A stretch of DNA of 64,000 nucleotides from Spirodela intermedia (lineage: Eukaryota; Streptophyta; Magnoliopsida; Alismatales; Araceae): the NCBI GenBank assembly GCA_902729315.2, contig LR746268.1, positions 3,651,501 to 3,715,500 of the forward strand, read 5' to 3'. The translations under genes and the position numbers were made by a program. Position 1 is the stretch's first letter; each line of letters begins with the position of its first letter. The notes beneath the pieces are model-generated. The model did no database searches and had not been told where the DNA came from. It worked only from the letters and a program-made list of their open reading frames with translations. Below, piece by piece: positions 32,481 to 46,759 of this stretch.

Positions 32481-32649
32481 CACGTATAACAAAATTCAAC
32501 AGCCACATCAGGATCCACCGCTCCTATGTGGCGATCAAACACGGGAGGGAGGGCCGTAAGAAGGTTTCATTAGGGTCAACGCTCCGGATACTTCTCCGTT
32601 CTTCAACGTCACCGCGGGATTTACGGGAGTTTATTCCACGTCATCACTG

Positions 32650-35600
32650 AGCGAACGCCCAATTTAGTTTTTGGCTTGAGTCTTTAGTATCAAGCCCAAT
32701 ACAGCAGCTAGTTTACATCTTGGACTTATACGACGGGGTGGTGGAGTGGAATCATCCATGGGCCAACGCCCCTGCAAATCCTTCTTGTGACATCTTATAT
32801 CCTCTTTCCATTGTTTTTCTATTGATTTAGGTACCCAGATGATTATCAAATTTTCAAAATCACTGAATCAATGAGCGTTAGCTACAATCATGTTCATACA
32901 TTCACATGCATAGTGGCATGCGGTGTTTTACAATAAATATATATCAATGGCCACTTAAAAAATTTAGACTATGATATGAACATCAATATCGAGGATTTCT
33001 AATGAATTGATCTTCATCCTCTTCACCCGAACTTCAAATAAATCACAAGTTAACATCATTATCTAGAAACATCATATAATGATATTTTTAATATTTTTAA
33101 TGGGATAAATTTTATATTCAATATTAATTTAATCATGTCCCTATTAATAATTGTTGGCCTCCTAGAATCATGAATCTAAAATAAAAATTTGAAGTGAAAT
33201 TCTTAGAGAGTTGGATCCATTAACCTCTATTTATATCCACTTTCTAAAAATAGCCTCATTCTTGAATTTCACTAGTTTAAATATCCACCAATCACTCACA
33301 TAATTTAACCTTAAAATATTTTGATAAATTCACTAACTAGCGACTCAACAACCAAATACAAAGAAAACTCTTTATGGTGATTAAATCATAATTTAATAAT
33401 AAATTTACCAATATTATAAAGATAGATTTAACTCTAGGTTGATTCAAAAAGAAGGTATTTTCTTGGAGTACATCCTAAATTACGATAAAGAGGATGATGA
33501 TAGAAACTTGAATCTTGTTCTACTATTCTCATATAGGTGCTGGATGAATGTCAAAGATATTGACATTTTGATTTGGTTAAAATAATATATTGATTTAAAT
33601 TGATTTAATGTCTTGTTTCCATTCTACCACCAAGGAAGATTTCTTAAATTCTCATATATTTTTTAATAAAAAAATTAATGAAGCTTTTGAGAATGTAAGG
33701 GGTTAGAGTTGAGTTTTTGGAATCCTCACCCATTGGAGACATGCTGAATTTACAAATAAATCAGGTTTTAAAACCTCTCCTATTTTTCACCCTCTCAACA
33801 TTTAAGTTCCAAAATTAATTATAAATTCAAATTAAAGGAAACGAATATAACATGTACTTTAAGAGTTTTTATATACTCTATGAGAAACCAATGCACATGA
33901 CCAATTACGTAACACTATATTCAAAGTATACCGATTTAGTCAAGACTAATAAAGATTTTCTAATGTTGAAATAAAATTGATAATATATGTCAAAATTAAG
34001 TAATGATTTGGTAATCAAAACATATCCATATGACATCAAATCAATGAGAATCATCAAGTAGACACATTGTATCATGATCTCAATATGTAACATCATAGTT
34101 CTTGTGATATAGATCATTTAAATTTTTTATGTATAGTATTTTCTAATATCAAGAAAATTTATAGTGACAATATGAGAGGTTTGAAATCAATCAATTAAAT
34201 TTAATCCATTCAATTGTGAGTAGTTAGATCCACCAAATTTCAAAATTGAACATTGTGAAATTTTCATAAATTTCTTGAATTCTTATTTACATATTTTTTA
34301 TTATTACTTTGAGTTTTTTATTGTTATATATTTACTTTAATGTATGTTCATGTATAAAAAAATATTTATCAATTAATGAAGATCATAAATAGTACAAAAA
34401 AACTAGATTTTTTGACTTTTCTTATGTGTGTTTGTCATCATCCAAATAATATACATCTAATACTCCAATATTTCTCATCACCTAAAAAGGAGAGATTGTT
34501 GGAGCATTAAATGAATATTATTTTGATGATTACAACCAAAAATATTTTTTTATTTTTTCAGTTTTAACTTATCCCAGCTAAATTAGTTCTATCATTGATG
34601 TAATTTTGACTTTTTGGGAAAAGAGTTTATGTTAGTTACTATGGTTTATTGATATGCCATTGTAGAAACCATTATATGTAGTGTTTTCACAAACAATATT
34701 TTTAGCTTCAAGTGCTACAAACAAGTAAATAAAGGACAAGTTATTTTCTTCAACTTTGCATATAGCTAAGGAGGATTGTGTAGGGGTGCCACAAATAGAA
34801 TAATCCTATAAGTTTATTAAAATTATAAATCATAAATGGAATAAAAAATTACCATAGATTTAAATAATAAAATGAGTCATTTTTTATTTATTTTAGTTCT
34901 TCTTGATGCAAACGGCTTCTTCATTAGTAAAGTGAAGATCTTTGCATTCATTTTCCGTAACCATGAACAACTTGAAGTTTTATGCACAATATGATTTACT
35001 CTACTATGATTTACTGGTATGTCGTGTAATTTTGGCTTATCTAATACTATATTACTAGTATCATGAGTAGGTGTCCATTCCTATCAATAAGATCACTTTC
35101 ACAAATCCAAAAATAGATGCCAATCTTATTATTTATTTGGATCTCTTATGTCTTCACTAGGTTAGTTGGAATTTTCATTCATCATCCATTAAGTTAGAAC
35201 TATGAAGGTGATTATGATGTTCTAATTAGAACTATGCAACTAGTAAATGATAAATTGTTTGTATAGAGATCAAGGGTTTTCAGTTATTCTATGATACCTT
35301 ATAATTCTACTTGATAATTCCATGTATGTTGCCATATCATTCAAGTTATTTCTTCAAAGTGTTAACCAATTAGTTTCTTTCAAATTACCATAAGCATCTA
35401 GTAAAGTGAAGAAAATGTTGACAAGATATTGGAAGCCTTATTGTTTCTAGGTGTGTTTGAGTGCATTATACAACAACTAAACTTCAAACTTACATTTAGA
35501 TAAGGCTTGGATCCTCAAGAACATGCAGGAGCAAAAAATAGGAGTAGAAATATTCTTAATTTTTCAATTTGGGTGTTATTAGGGACAATAATTAAGGGAG

Positions 35601-36900
35601 ACAATTCTTGGAGATGGCACTTGATGTAAACATACATGGAATTATCAAGCTCTTTGTAAACTTACTGAAGTTCACTATTTTAGCACACCACATCCCACCA
35701 TGATGAAAATTGTTACATGCAAATATGCTAAATTTTCAGCCCAACTTGCCTTAAGTGCCTCCAACTATAATTTCCTACCAAAATAGTATTAAGTATCATT
35801 TTGTTTAGGGTATGTACCTTCATCAAGATTCTCATTTTCTCTCTATATAGAAAATTATTTTCACTTCTCTCATGAACTGATGTGTCGAGAACAAATTTTT
35901 GTATGGATGACATGCTATTGAAAATCATTTGACATTTTTCGAATTCAAAGTCAATTATCAACATGTTCATCTTCCTTTAATCATCCCATTATATAATATT
36001 TTGCATGTATCATTATTCTTATAACATTTATCACCTCTTAGAAAAATTTGTGAAGATCCATTTATGTAATTAATCTCATAATTTAATACAGAATTTACAA
36101 ATTTAACATTTCACTTTCTTCATATCACTTGAATCATTCATTTAAGAATAAAAATATCATAACGTTTTCATAATAAATTATAAAGATCTTCAAAGTGAGA
36201 AGCCATGAAGGAGAAATGTAGAATCGGGCTCCCTTCATAGGCATGTAAGATAAAGGCTTAATGGAATAAGAACAAGTAGAATAACAAGACATCATATCAA
36301 ATATTTGTATATTACTTCAAATCTTTTTTGCAGAAAATTATAAATAAAAATATGATTATAAGTATACTTCCATAGTAAGGTTTGATGAAATCAATTTGCT
36401 ATATCGGATTTGTGTTGTTTGACTATGACTTTTATGTATAAGTCTATAAACATAACAATCCAAGAAGAGGTAAAAATGTTGAGAAGTGAATAAATCAGTT
36501 TAAAGAGAAAATACAAAAAAGACTAGTGAGTCAATTCATGATTAGAGTCAACACTAGTGAGTCAAACTTATGAGAGATAAAAAAAGAAGATTATCTTTAA
36601 TATTAAGTACAACTCATAATCTAAAGTTAGTGACAAACTAAAATCTACTTCCTAAGTGAGCCCTTAATTAAGTTTTATTCATTTTAATCAAATATTAAAA
36701 TATATTTTAAATTAGTGATCATATCTACTTTCAATTGTCACTTGAATCTTTTGGAGACTTAATAAGCCCATCGACTAGTTGACCCTTAGAACTCTTACTA
36801 AGGTAGACTACACGAATATATCTTTGAGAACAACACTTCAACAAGCACAACAAATAAAAAAAACCAAGTCTAACAAAGAATTTTCCAAAATCATGTTTAA
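32650..36900. other. AT-rich repeat-derived intergenic DNA
   Basis: No intact gene. 33420-33560 resembles 44520-44640 (GAGTAC...AAATTACGATAAAGAGGATGATG-like phrase, then AGACTTGAAT-like phrase), so both belong to an old dispersed repeat. At 34487-34509 the order AAAAAGGAGAGAT then TGTTGGAGCATTAA looks like a copia polypurine tract followed by an LTR start on the plus strand. No polymerase similarity was found in this block. Confidence 0.35.
34498..34520 (+). mobile_element. Possible copia LTR 5' border
   Basis: TGTTGGAGCATTAAATG preceded by the purine-rich AAAAAGGAGAGAT is the usual junction of a plant copia polypurine tract and its 3' LTR. The LTR end was not located, so this is only a border call. 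Confidence 0.35.
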
Positions 36901-37030
36901 ATATAAATTTGTATATTTATATTAAAAAACGTAACCTGTTTGATGGATGGGGGATCTCCGGGCTACGATCCCGAGGAGAATCGGACGGTGGAGAAGGGTT
37001 CCCAAATTTCCCCGAAGGTATATATTGCGG

Positions 37031-37038
37031 TAGGGTTT
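37031..37038 (+). promoter_or_regulatory. Telo-box upstream of RPS9
   Basis: TAGGGTTT, the complement of AAACCCTA, lies 65-72 bases before the RPS9 start codon. Telo-boxes close to the transcription start are characteristic of plant ribosomal-protein genes. Confidence 0.6.
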
Positions 37039-37102
37039 TTCGCATCGCGAGCCTTCTAGTTACGAGCGGCCGTCGTGGTTGGAAGAATAGGGGCCGTCAG
37101 CC

Positions 37103-39314
37103 ATGGTGCACGTCTCATTCTACCGAAACTGTAAGACCTCTGCTCCCGCCTAACTCTAGATGTTGATCCCTTGCATATCAATACCAACCAGCGAATCGTT
37201 CTCCATTCCTGATAGACTCCTATATTCTTATGTATCTCTGTTGTAGCTATATTTGAGGCCTCTGTGACCTTTAGCAGTTTAGATCTCAGTCGATCCTTTA
37301 TTTCGAGTTCCACTGGGCTGCTGTTTTTCTTTCTGATCTCGTTGGCTATTGTAAGTCGAATGTGGTCTTTTATTTTAGCACACGTCGTATATTTAGGTTT
37401 TCTTGACCGTGCGTTTTGCGTGAAGACGGAGATGTCGATGTTTTTTTCTTAAAATTAATATTTATTCGTAAATAACTAGTACTTTTCGTTTGACGAAATG
37501 TCAGTTGTGAACTTTCTTCTTCCCAAGGACTACGCTTGGCGAAATATGAGATTGAAGGATTTTGGATTTACTAGTCTCGACGCATGTCGTGCACGGTTTC
37601 TTACGATGAATGTTTCGTCGACGCTAGTTACCTCACTTCTCTTCTTATTGTGGACTTTCCATGTGTTTTTTTCTTCAGATGGGAAGACTTTCAAGAAACC
37701 TCGTCGTCCTTACGAGAAGGAGCGTCTTGATCAAGAGCTGAAACTTGTTGGGGAGTATGGTCTCAGATGCAAGAGAGAGCTCTGGAGGGTGCAGTATGCG
37801 CTGAGCCGTATCCGTAATGCTGCCAAGGAGCTGCTTAAACTGGACGAGAAAGACGAGAAACGTATCTTTGAGGGTGAGGCCCTCCTCCGTCGGATGAACC
37901 GATACGGTCTTCTGGACGAAAGCCAGAACAAGCTTGACTATGTCCTGGCACTGACGCCGGAGCACTTCCTTGAGAGAAGACTCCAGACACTTGTCTTCAA
38001 GTCTGGAATGGCTAAGTCTATCCACCATGCTCGTGTCCTCATTAGGCAGCGTCACATCAGGTTCATTAACAATACTTGCACTTGGTTGTATAAATGATTC
38101 TTCATTTCATTTTCTGTTGTATTTTGCTGCTCTTTTATACCGGTAACAATATATTGATACTTTTTGGATAGCAGACATGGCATATACTGCTTTTCACCTG
38201 TCTTGGCGTAGGTTCCTGCATTCTGGTTGTCTGATGCCAGCCGTTCAACTTACTCTGTTGGGTTTGTTGGTGTATGTTGGTTTTATTGAATGCAAATTAA
38301 TTCTTTGATATGTGAAACGTTTAACATAAATCACTTTCCGTCAATTAAATTTTTTGAAATGTAGGTTTCTTTAGGTTACCGGATTTACTAAAATTTTAAA
38401 TGAAAAATTATTGGTCACGATGAATTCCCTCCTCTCCCTTGAATGAAACATGTAACCCTAAATATTAGTTTGGTGCCCTCTTGAAATACCCACTATTGAT
38501 TAATGTTGATAATTTTCATGCGATTTCCTATATCCAAATATTAGTTCAGCTGATTCATGTTTGCCCTTACGAAGGAAGTATTTTTCATTGTACTTGTCAG
38601 TTGGTAATCAATTGACGTGCTCTCAATGTTTATTTTATTTATTTATATTCTTGTATAATGAGATTATTTAGAATCATGCAAGAGAAAATCTGCTTCAGAT
38701 ACTCAATCAGTCCAGTACCCTATTGTTGACTCTCAAGCTTCTGTCTATCCGTAGAGTGAGGATGTTCATTCTGTTGGCTGGTATGTTTGTAATGGTCTTT
38801 TGCCATCAGTTCTCATCTGAATGAGCCATGCCCTATTCCTCTCTGACAAACGTGCTACATAGCGTGATGTGGTTATATTTCGCCTTTGACAGTGTAGTCA
38901 TTCTTGGATGATTCTTCTTTTTCCTGAACACGAGACTGAGGCTATGAGAGATTTGACATGTCATGGGTTATCCACAACTTAGGACGGTTCTTTTGTTTGT
39001 AAATTGTGGGTGTGAAATAGGATATTTATCATGCTACTACTTTATCTTTTGGATAGAAAACAGTGGGAATGCAATGAATTTCATTCAGGTACTATTTCCT
39101 CCCCATATGATTCGAATAATGTTGCTCATCCAGGGTTGGGAGGCAGGTCGTAAACATCCCGTCATTCATGGTGAGGGTTGACTCTCAAAAGCACATTGAC
39201 TTCTCTCTCACCAGCCCCTTCGGTGGTGGCCGCCCTGGTAGAGTGAAGCGGAAGAACGCCAAGGCTGCTGCCAAGAAGGCTGCTGGTGGTGACGATGAGG
39301 AGGACGAAGAATGA
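37103..39314 (+). CDS. RPS9: 40S ribosomal protein S9 (uS4)
   Basis: Three exons, 37103-37130, 37679-38060 and 39134-39314, with GT-AG introns in phases 1 and 2, giving 196 residues, the normal length. The short first exon (MVHVSFYRN plus one base) joins to [20 protein letters not shown]. Exon 2 carries [40 protein letters not shown] and the start of the S4 RNA-binding domain ([30 protein letters not shown]). Exon 3 completes the S4 domain ([20 protein letters not shown]) and ends with [20 protein letters not shown] and an acidic tail DDEEDEE. The protein binds 18S rRNA early in small-subunit assembly and contributes to decoding fidelity in the cytosol. The second intron is 1,073 bases and contains no other gene. 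Confidence 0.97.
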
Positions 39315-41759
39315 GCATCTGCTGTTAACTTGGGGGGGGCCTTCTCCTCTTCTCAGTTGCCCCCTTCTCCCAAATCTCTAAAGTTCTTATAAGATGGTAC
39401 TTTCTAGTGACGGATGGATTTTTTATTTATTCCGGGCATTCAAGCTTTTTCTGTTTTTTAATTAAATCACGTATTGAAATTTGGATGATGATGATTTGCG
39501 TTCAGTTACTGCCTTCATTATCGTGATCTTTGAAGGCATAGTCTTTGGCTTGCAACCTCTAGGAGTAATTCCAGGATAGATACAGTCACGCCACTAGAAC
39601 TGGCAATGTTGGTATGGTTGACCGATGAGTTTTTTTCTTAGAAGATAATGTGAAGTTGTCTTGGGTGTGCACGTTTAACGTTGATGAAGGGTGAAGGGGA
39701 TGACGACAACTACAGAGCATGACTACCATTCGGCAAAAGGACCACCACAGGTCAGGTATTTGGGTGTTTAGATTGGCCCTATTCTTGGGACGATAGTGGT
39801 TACAGCATGAACTTATATGAAGTGTCTACATTGGGGTTTGGGCTATGGACAATTAAAAAATTGTGTCAGCTTTGTGTGAATTGCAAGTAAGGAGTCTAAA
39901 CAATAATCATTCTCTAGGGAGATTTTTTTGCATAGCCTAGTTGACGATCTTGAAAGTATAAATTTGGTAAGTATGTTCATCTCAAGTGCTAACGAGGGTT
40001 TGTTCACGTTTCAATTGCTTCTTCAGATATCTTGGTCTGTTTTTCAATTATTTCCTTGCCATTTTAGTTTGACTTTTAAAAGCTTACTACTTGATGATAC
40101 TTGTTAGAAGCACGTTCTGTTGGCACCTTTAGGCGATGTATAATAGATTTAGGAGAAACACTGCATAAGTACTTAATAGAGTGATTGTAGAGTAGGTCTA
40201 GGTTGATTTAAATTCTTATGCATTATTATAATGTGTATTTATGGAAAAAAATATTTTTATAGGGGGATTAATACGAACTAATTGCCCCACCCTATTCATA
40301 TACTTTCTCCATCATATTCATGAAATATAATGAAAAAAATTAATAACTAGGTTAACTAGATGATGGTGTTGTGCTATTTCTTTTTTAACTACTAGTGTGG
40401 AAACAATTGTCACTTCATGTGCAAGAATTAATAGTTAGGATTGTCATTGCCTCAATCTCTTTGGCCATTTACTCATTCTACCATCTGAAGGCATTTAGGT
40501 TGAATGAACCTGATTGTGTGTTTCAAAAATCTGATTTAATTCAATTCTATATAGTGAATAATGTGGTCCAAATGTTAAAGTATGTTCAAAGATGATATCA
40601 TGAATATATAACAAATGTAAGAAATTAAATGTTCATAGGATAATTAATATAACTAGGATAATTTGATTGTGTTTACACTTACTAATTGTTGTGCTTAATG
40701 AATAAAGGTGAAGTATGACTATTAAGGACAATAATACATAAAAAAATGGTACCTCCAACCATCCACTACCTTACATGTCCTCTAGCTCCTTAGATTTTAT
40801 TGGTCTTCATAAATACTACAACCATTGAACTCGCATAAGATAATTATAATCTTTCTTAATTTTGACTTTCTAAATAGCTTGTATGTTGGACTAATGGGTT
40901 TGGGCCATCTAAAGAGCTGACTAGAGCATCAATGGTTCACATAGTGGGTGGTGGCTGAGGTTGAGGATGCCGGCAACATGGGAAATCGTGAACATGCATC
41001 ATTGATAATAGTGGTGGCACTAGCATTATGGTCATAGTTCAAGAGAATTGGGTGAAGATGGTGAGGAGATGAAGACTTCAAATGTTGGGATGAACAGTCC
41101 AAATGGAGTGGGGGTGGTTGTGAAGAACTAAATAGGTATGTTTAGGTTGACTGAATTGAATTGCATGTTACTTGAGCTGTATTTAGATCAATAGGGAATA
41201 AATCACACAAATGTTGTTGTGTGAGGACTCAAGAGCCTCATGTGAGATGTGAGACAAGATAGAATGGATCAATTCAACTTTTTCTAGGGTTTTGGTTGAC
41301 TTGCAGTTCATGGGAACATTAAGTGGAGAGATGTGTAAGCAATTGACGTACCCAATTTGAACTTAAGTGATGCTCTAAAACTTTGATGAGGACCCACAAA
41401 TGATTTAAAGCTTGGATAATCAATGTTGAGTGAAGTTGATCATTGATTGGCACAACCAAACATGTAAGATAGAGAAGTTAATCATGATGGATATTATATA
41501 TCCAGGGTTATGATTCACCAACTCACTAGTTCTTTTTATGATACAATGGTTAGAGAATTTATCTTGAAAATATAAGTATTAAAATTTTAGAAAAACCTCA
41601 CTAGGGTTTATGTGTAAAAAATTGATAACTATCGTTACTTAGTCGTTGTATAGTAAATCACGTAAATTTAAAATTTATAAAACTAGAGAATACTAATTTT
41701 TAGATATTTAGAAGTATTTCTAAATAAATATATCAATTATAATTCAATAAAACTTTCAA
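39315..41759. other. Intergenic, no gene seen
   Basis: 3' region of RPS9, then AT-rich spacer. Only short unsupported open frames (e.g. 40395-40595). 41580-41760 may belong to the decayed left part of the LTR that follows. Confidence 0.45.
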
Positions 41760-43376
41760 AAATAGTGATAATTTTTCAAGTCGATCACATGGATGTAATA
41801 TAATATCGGATAATTTTTCAAAAATTTTCTCAAAGAATACAAGTTTTTATGAATTTTATACTAAAAAATTAAGTTAAAATATATTTAAAATTTACGAAAA
41901 AGAAAAATAAGGGTGTGAATGTCAGGATGACATCAGCACTCGACGAGTGCAAATCTTATGAAAATAGAATTCTGCCCGGCGATTCTTACGTAAATGATTA
42001 CAAACAATTTAATTGATCACATTAAGATTTGTAAAAGCGGGAAAAATCATAATTGAATGAAGTATTGCTTGATAAATTTAAATCATACAAATTATCACTA
42101 AATGAATAGGAAATTAAGTTGATAGCAAGAAAATAAAGTTTCGGCGTTGCGGCAGTGATGCGTTAACGATGCACCGAAATTCTGAACGTTTAAGAGGATT
42201 GTCGTGTAATGTCACGTCCTTAAAGGCTCTCTTTAGATAAGGACGATGTGGGTAATCTCTAGATCTTCTTGCAAAGTTTAGAAATCAATGAAATGGGTCA
42301 TCGAATTGTCTCTGACGATTGTTATCCAACGGAGTAGAAAAATAGTGACTTTATAGTTCTCCAACGATTGTCACCCGATGAAGAGGAGCTGAATGGAGGT
42401 GAGGCGCGTGTTAGGGAGCTTCATTCTCAGGTCTGCAGAATAAGAGGAGGCTCTTCATCGCATCTTGTACGCTTTCAAGAGGTGGTGACTCGTCTCCTAA
42501 TAAATTGTCTTCTTCTCGACGACGACTTATTCGTTGATCAATCGAAGATCATTTACTCGATGGATTTGCAATTTGTTTATTACGAATCATTCAATAATTT
42601 TAGTAATAATACTCCGCGAATCACATTGACAAGATTTTTACTAATAATCCAACGATTCTGGTAGCTTAATCCTTCATCGGTGATCTATAGGAAAGTTGTG
42701 ATAATCAGATAAAAATATGAGTTTTGACTCTAAGAGAATTCAAATCTGCACCGGTTGACTACTTGTATGAGAGAGATTGAAATAAGTACTATAATACCTT
42801 TATTAAGTGATGTCATCATGTTACATCTCTATTATAATGAAAGTTTATTTTAGGTATTAAAATATTAAAACCTTTTCGAGAGAAGGTGTGATGCGGGTTT
42901 AGTCTCACATCACTTGTGCGCCAAAGTTTTAAGCGAATATATAATAATATCACATTTGTAAGTAATAAGTCCATTTCTCTTGCATCTACGATCACTCTTT
43001 GTCTCATAGTTTGCTGGCCATTAGTGACGTAAAAAGGGAGTGGTGCACATGTGCCCCCATCGGTCCTAGTCGCTCGAGCCCCTATTCACAACTCTCCCTG
43101 ATTACACTTCCGACTTGCTTGCAGGCCCAGCTGGCCGATAGGTCCCCTCCATTTTACTATATTTTTATTTTTATTTATTTATTTTATTTATCTAAAAAAT
43201 AAGACTATAAAAATTATATAAATTATTAGAAAATCACATAATTAGTTAAAAATTCACATTAATCAACTGAAAATTACTTTTCATACTTTAACATAAATAT
43301 AAGTCTATTTATCATGAGTTAAGACTAAAAAAATATTATTTACTAATTATTAACTCATGATAATGAAGACTTATCA
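41760..43376 (-). mobile_element. Near full-length LTR copy, gypsy family
   Basis: Collinear with 1820-3329: GATCACATGGATGTAATATA (compare 1845), TAAGGGTGTGAATGTCAGGATG (split match at 1968), GATTCTTACGTAAATGATTA (compare 2041), AATGGAGGTGAGGCGCGTGT (compare 2451), GTGATGCGGGTTTAGTCTCACAT near 42889 in two parts, and the terminal block ending GAAGACTTATCA. It carries an extra ~120 bases (42760-42880) shared with the copy at 3895. The left ~450 bases of the LTR are missing or too decayed, and no gag lies beside it, so it is probably a truncated solo LTR. Confidence 0.7.
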
Positions 43377-46300
43377 GTAACCCCTCATGGGTTGTATAAG
43401 AAGACACTAAAATAATACTTTTATGTCATTCATTGGAGGTCAAGAAGAGGGTTTTTAGGTTTTTTCAAGAGAAAGAGAGCTGGTTTTTAGGTTTACATGG
43501 TTTGAATAAGTTTGACGTTCAAAGTAATATGATGCATAAAGACAACCATAATAGGGTTATGTTTGAAGTAATATGATTTATAAAGACAACCATAGATTTT
43601 GTGACCCATTTGGTGTTGATTATTAATTTGAATGCTTGATTAAAGGCCAAGATAGGTTGACTTGTGCCACAACTTAATTACTAGATCACATGGGTTGACA
43701 CACTAGGTGAGACCTACTATAGAAAACCTACTCTAAAAGTGGTTGATTCATCTAGTTAATTTATTCATTGAGAAATGCACCAAAAAATTAATTTTCTCCA
43801 GACTTCAAATTTTTTATAGAAATACTAAAAATTATCAACATAAATAAAGTATAACATATAAAGTTATGATAGACATATATCTCTTTGAAATAACACATTC
43901 CACACTATTGTCTAATATGGGATAATATATCTTTGGTAGAGTCTTAGTAAAAATGTTAACAAGTTATTTAAGAGTTTTAATTAAGTTGATGATTATATCG
44001 CCTTGTTCACATAATCTACTGAAATAATATTTTACTATTCTATATTTAGTTCATGAATGAATGATATGATTTTTTTCCAAATTTATTATTAGATTTAAGA
44101 CATCATTGAGATCAAGAAGTAGGAGATTGAATTAATTCGATTCTAATTCTACTTTAGATTAATTCTCTTTCAAAATTTCAATCTTGTTTTATAAATCTCA
44201 AGTCCCATAATCTTTCTAAATTAATAGGCATAAGACTAAGAGATTTTAAAAGTGGCTCAACCTCATACCTATGTTTAGTCTCCAAAAATAGTAAGTGTTC
44301 TTAGATTCTACTAACATTGAATGATTCAATCAAAATGATTGCTTATCACATCCATATTTTTTAAAATTTATTCTCAAAATTATCTTTTAAATTAATGACT
44401 TTAGATGACCAACATCTCATTAATGAGTTGAGTTACCCCAAGTGATTGAAGAGTATTAATCATAAGTTTATCCCACAAACAACAAGAATATTTCAGCATG
44501 ATATTTTCATATGATTAAGTTAACTTTGAGTACTTCTGAAATTTTGATGAAGAGGATAATGGTTGAGACTTGAATTTTTACTATCCTTTTCTTGTAATAA
44601 CATTGCAACTTAAATTCAGTCAAAGTGAAATCTTGAGTGCTTAAGAATAACTCCTCAAGTCATTACTTTCTTCAAGTTTAACCAGTAGTGAAAATCTCTT
44701 GATTTTGATCAAGATTTACTATAGGAAAAATCGACAAAGAGCTTGAGGTCATAGAAGAAATGATTTTTTAGAACTAATTAGGCATTATAAGGACTTGATA
44801 TTTATATAGAAATATCACTCAATTTTTTTTTAGATTTCTCCTATCTTTCAATATCTATTTTCTCAAAAATAGATGAAAATTTAAATAGTTAAAAAATCAA
44901 ATATGATATCCTTTTAATGGTTCAAATATCTTTAAGATAAAACTAACAAACTTTTGATTTAGCCCAAAAACTGTTGAAAAGTTTTTGACCCAAGTGAAAG
45001 AACTAATACGATATGCGTCGAAAAGGCTAAAAAGTAATAAATCAAGTGCAACAAAGTTTTAGACCAACTCAAGTGAATTAGAGACTCAAGAGACGTGAAG
45101 ACTCTATTTCGTTCAAATTCAACTTCAAATTGCCCACTAAGAGATTTGGTCACATGTTTAATGAGTCTAAATTTTAAATTCACATATTTTATATATGTAA
45201 AATAATCCCCTTATTTTGTTTAGGGCGTTCTTATTTGTTAGGGGACTTCTAACAAAATCCTCCTTTCTCGTAGAGTTTAATTTCTTTTCTTTTCCCTATT
45301 TTCTAGGATCATAATAAATTTCCCCCTTTATAGGTTAGTTATAACTAATTTTTGGCCAATAAATAGGACCCCCTTGTAACCCCAATGAGGCATGTTTTTA
45401 TCAATCAATTTAGAGTTCTATTTCTTTTTGGAGGTTCTCTCCTTTTACTTGTGGATTTTAGAATCCATGTAGATTCAAAGAGTCATTTTCGATAATGTGG
45501 ACTCAAGATCAATCCAATGTAGACTAAAGGAGCAAAATATCTTTGTTCTATGGATTCAAGGCAATGAATTTTTCAACTAAGACACGTTCTTTTTAGATTC
45601 AAGGTTGTGATTTTGCTTCTAGAATAGACAATCAAAGTTGAAACGTGATCAAGTTATCAATTTTTTAAATTTCTACTCTATCAACTTTACATCTATATTT
45701 GAAATGTATCTTTCAATCAAATTTAGTAAGGTTACGATAATGTTAAAATAGAGTCAATAGTGTATCCAAATAAAATATTAGTTTAGTAATCAAATTTCAT
45801 TTGAATTAAATCAAGTAAAAAATGACCATCAAGTAAACAACTTCAATCACAATCTCAAAATTTTTAAAACATTTTTCTGATGATTCATTATATTTAAAAA
45901 TATTTATCAAAATATATGAAAAATATTAGACTACAAAGAAAGTTGTATAAATTTAATTGATTAATGTGATATCAAAATCAATTAACTATTTAATAACATG
46001 ACTATATAACATAGTGAGATTTAATACTCATATTTAGCTTTGCAAAATGTCATTGATTTGAGTGTCTTAGTCACCCCTTTTCTCATTATGATATTTTCTA
46101 TAAATATTGATAATTTTCAAATTAATATGTAAAATAATAATCCACATACTAAAATAAATGAAATAAATAAATTTAGCATCATGGGTAGAATCTATTTAGT
46201 GAATTTTCATTTGAACATTTAATAAAAGTTATTTGAATCATATGTCAACACTTTCATATTTAACCTCATATCAATCATATCTAAAATTAGACATAATTTA

Positions 46301-46759
46301 ACATTTTAATTGATGTTATATTTTTTTTCATCATTATAACATCATGCATTCAATAGCTGAATATTTATTACAATAGAACTGTCAAATAGGATGATAATTT
46401 TATGTATTTTTGATTTCATAATCTCAAGTTGTGATTTTATCTGAAAATTTTATCCACAATAATTACAAGTAGAGTCGTTTAATTTTAACTATAAGGTAAT
46501 CAAATTTATTTTGTTGAGAACGAAGAGGTAAGGCATCCCCTTATAAGAGTCCACTTGTGATTTTTCTACATATTTGACTTCTAGAAAAGTTTAAATCGCA
46601 ATATCCAATCAAATTCAAGTTAAACTCTTTGAGATACCATATTATAAATTCTGTATTGTTAGAAAAATAATTATAAATATATCCTACAACACTTATACGT
46701 AATTTCCCAGGATGTTTTGTAATCTAACACAAATATATCAACAATAAAGTATAAAATCA
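43377..46759. other. AT-rich repeat debris, no gene seen
   Basis: 44200-44720 resembles 33100-33600. 45340-45430 contains GGCCAATAAATAGGACCCCC followed by a CAATCAATTTAGAG segment, resembling the promoter and R region of a copia LTR, and 45390-45640 resembles 5340-5600. The right end may include decayed RNase H of the copia remnant. No intact coding frame. Confidence 0.35.
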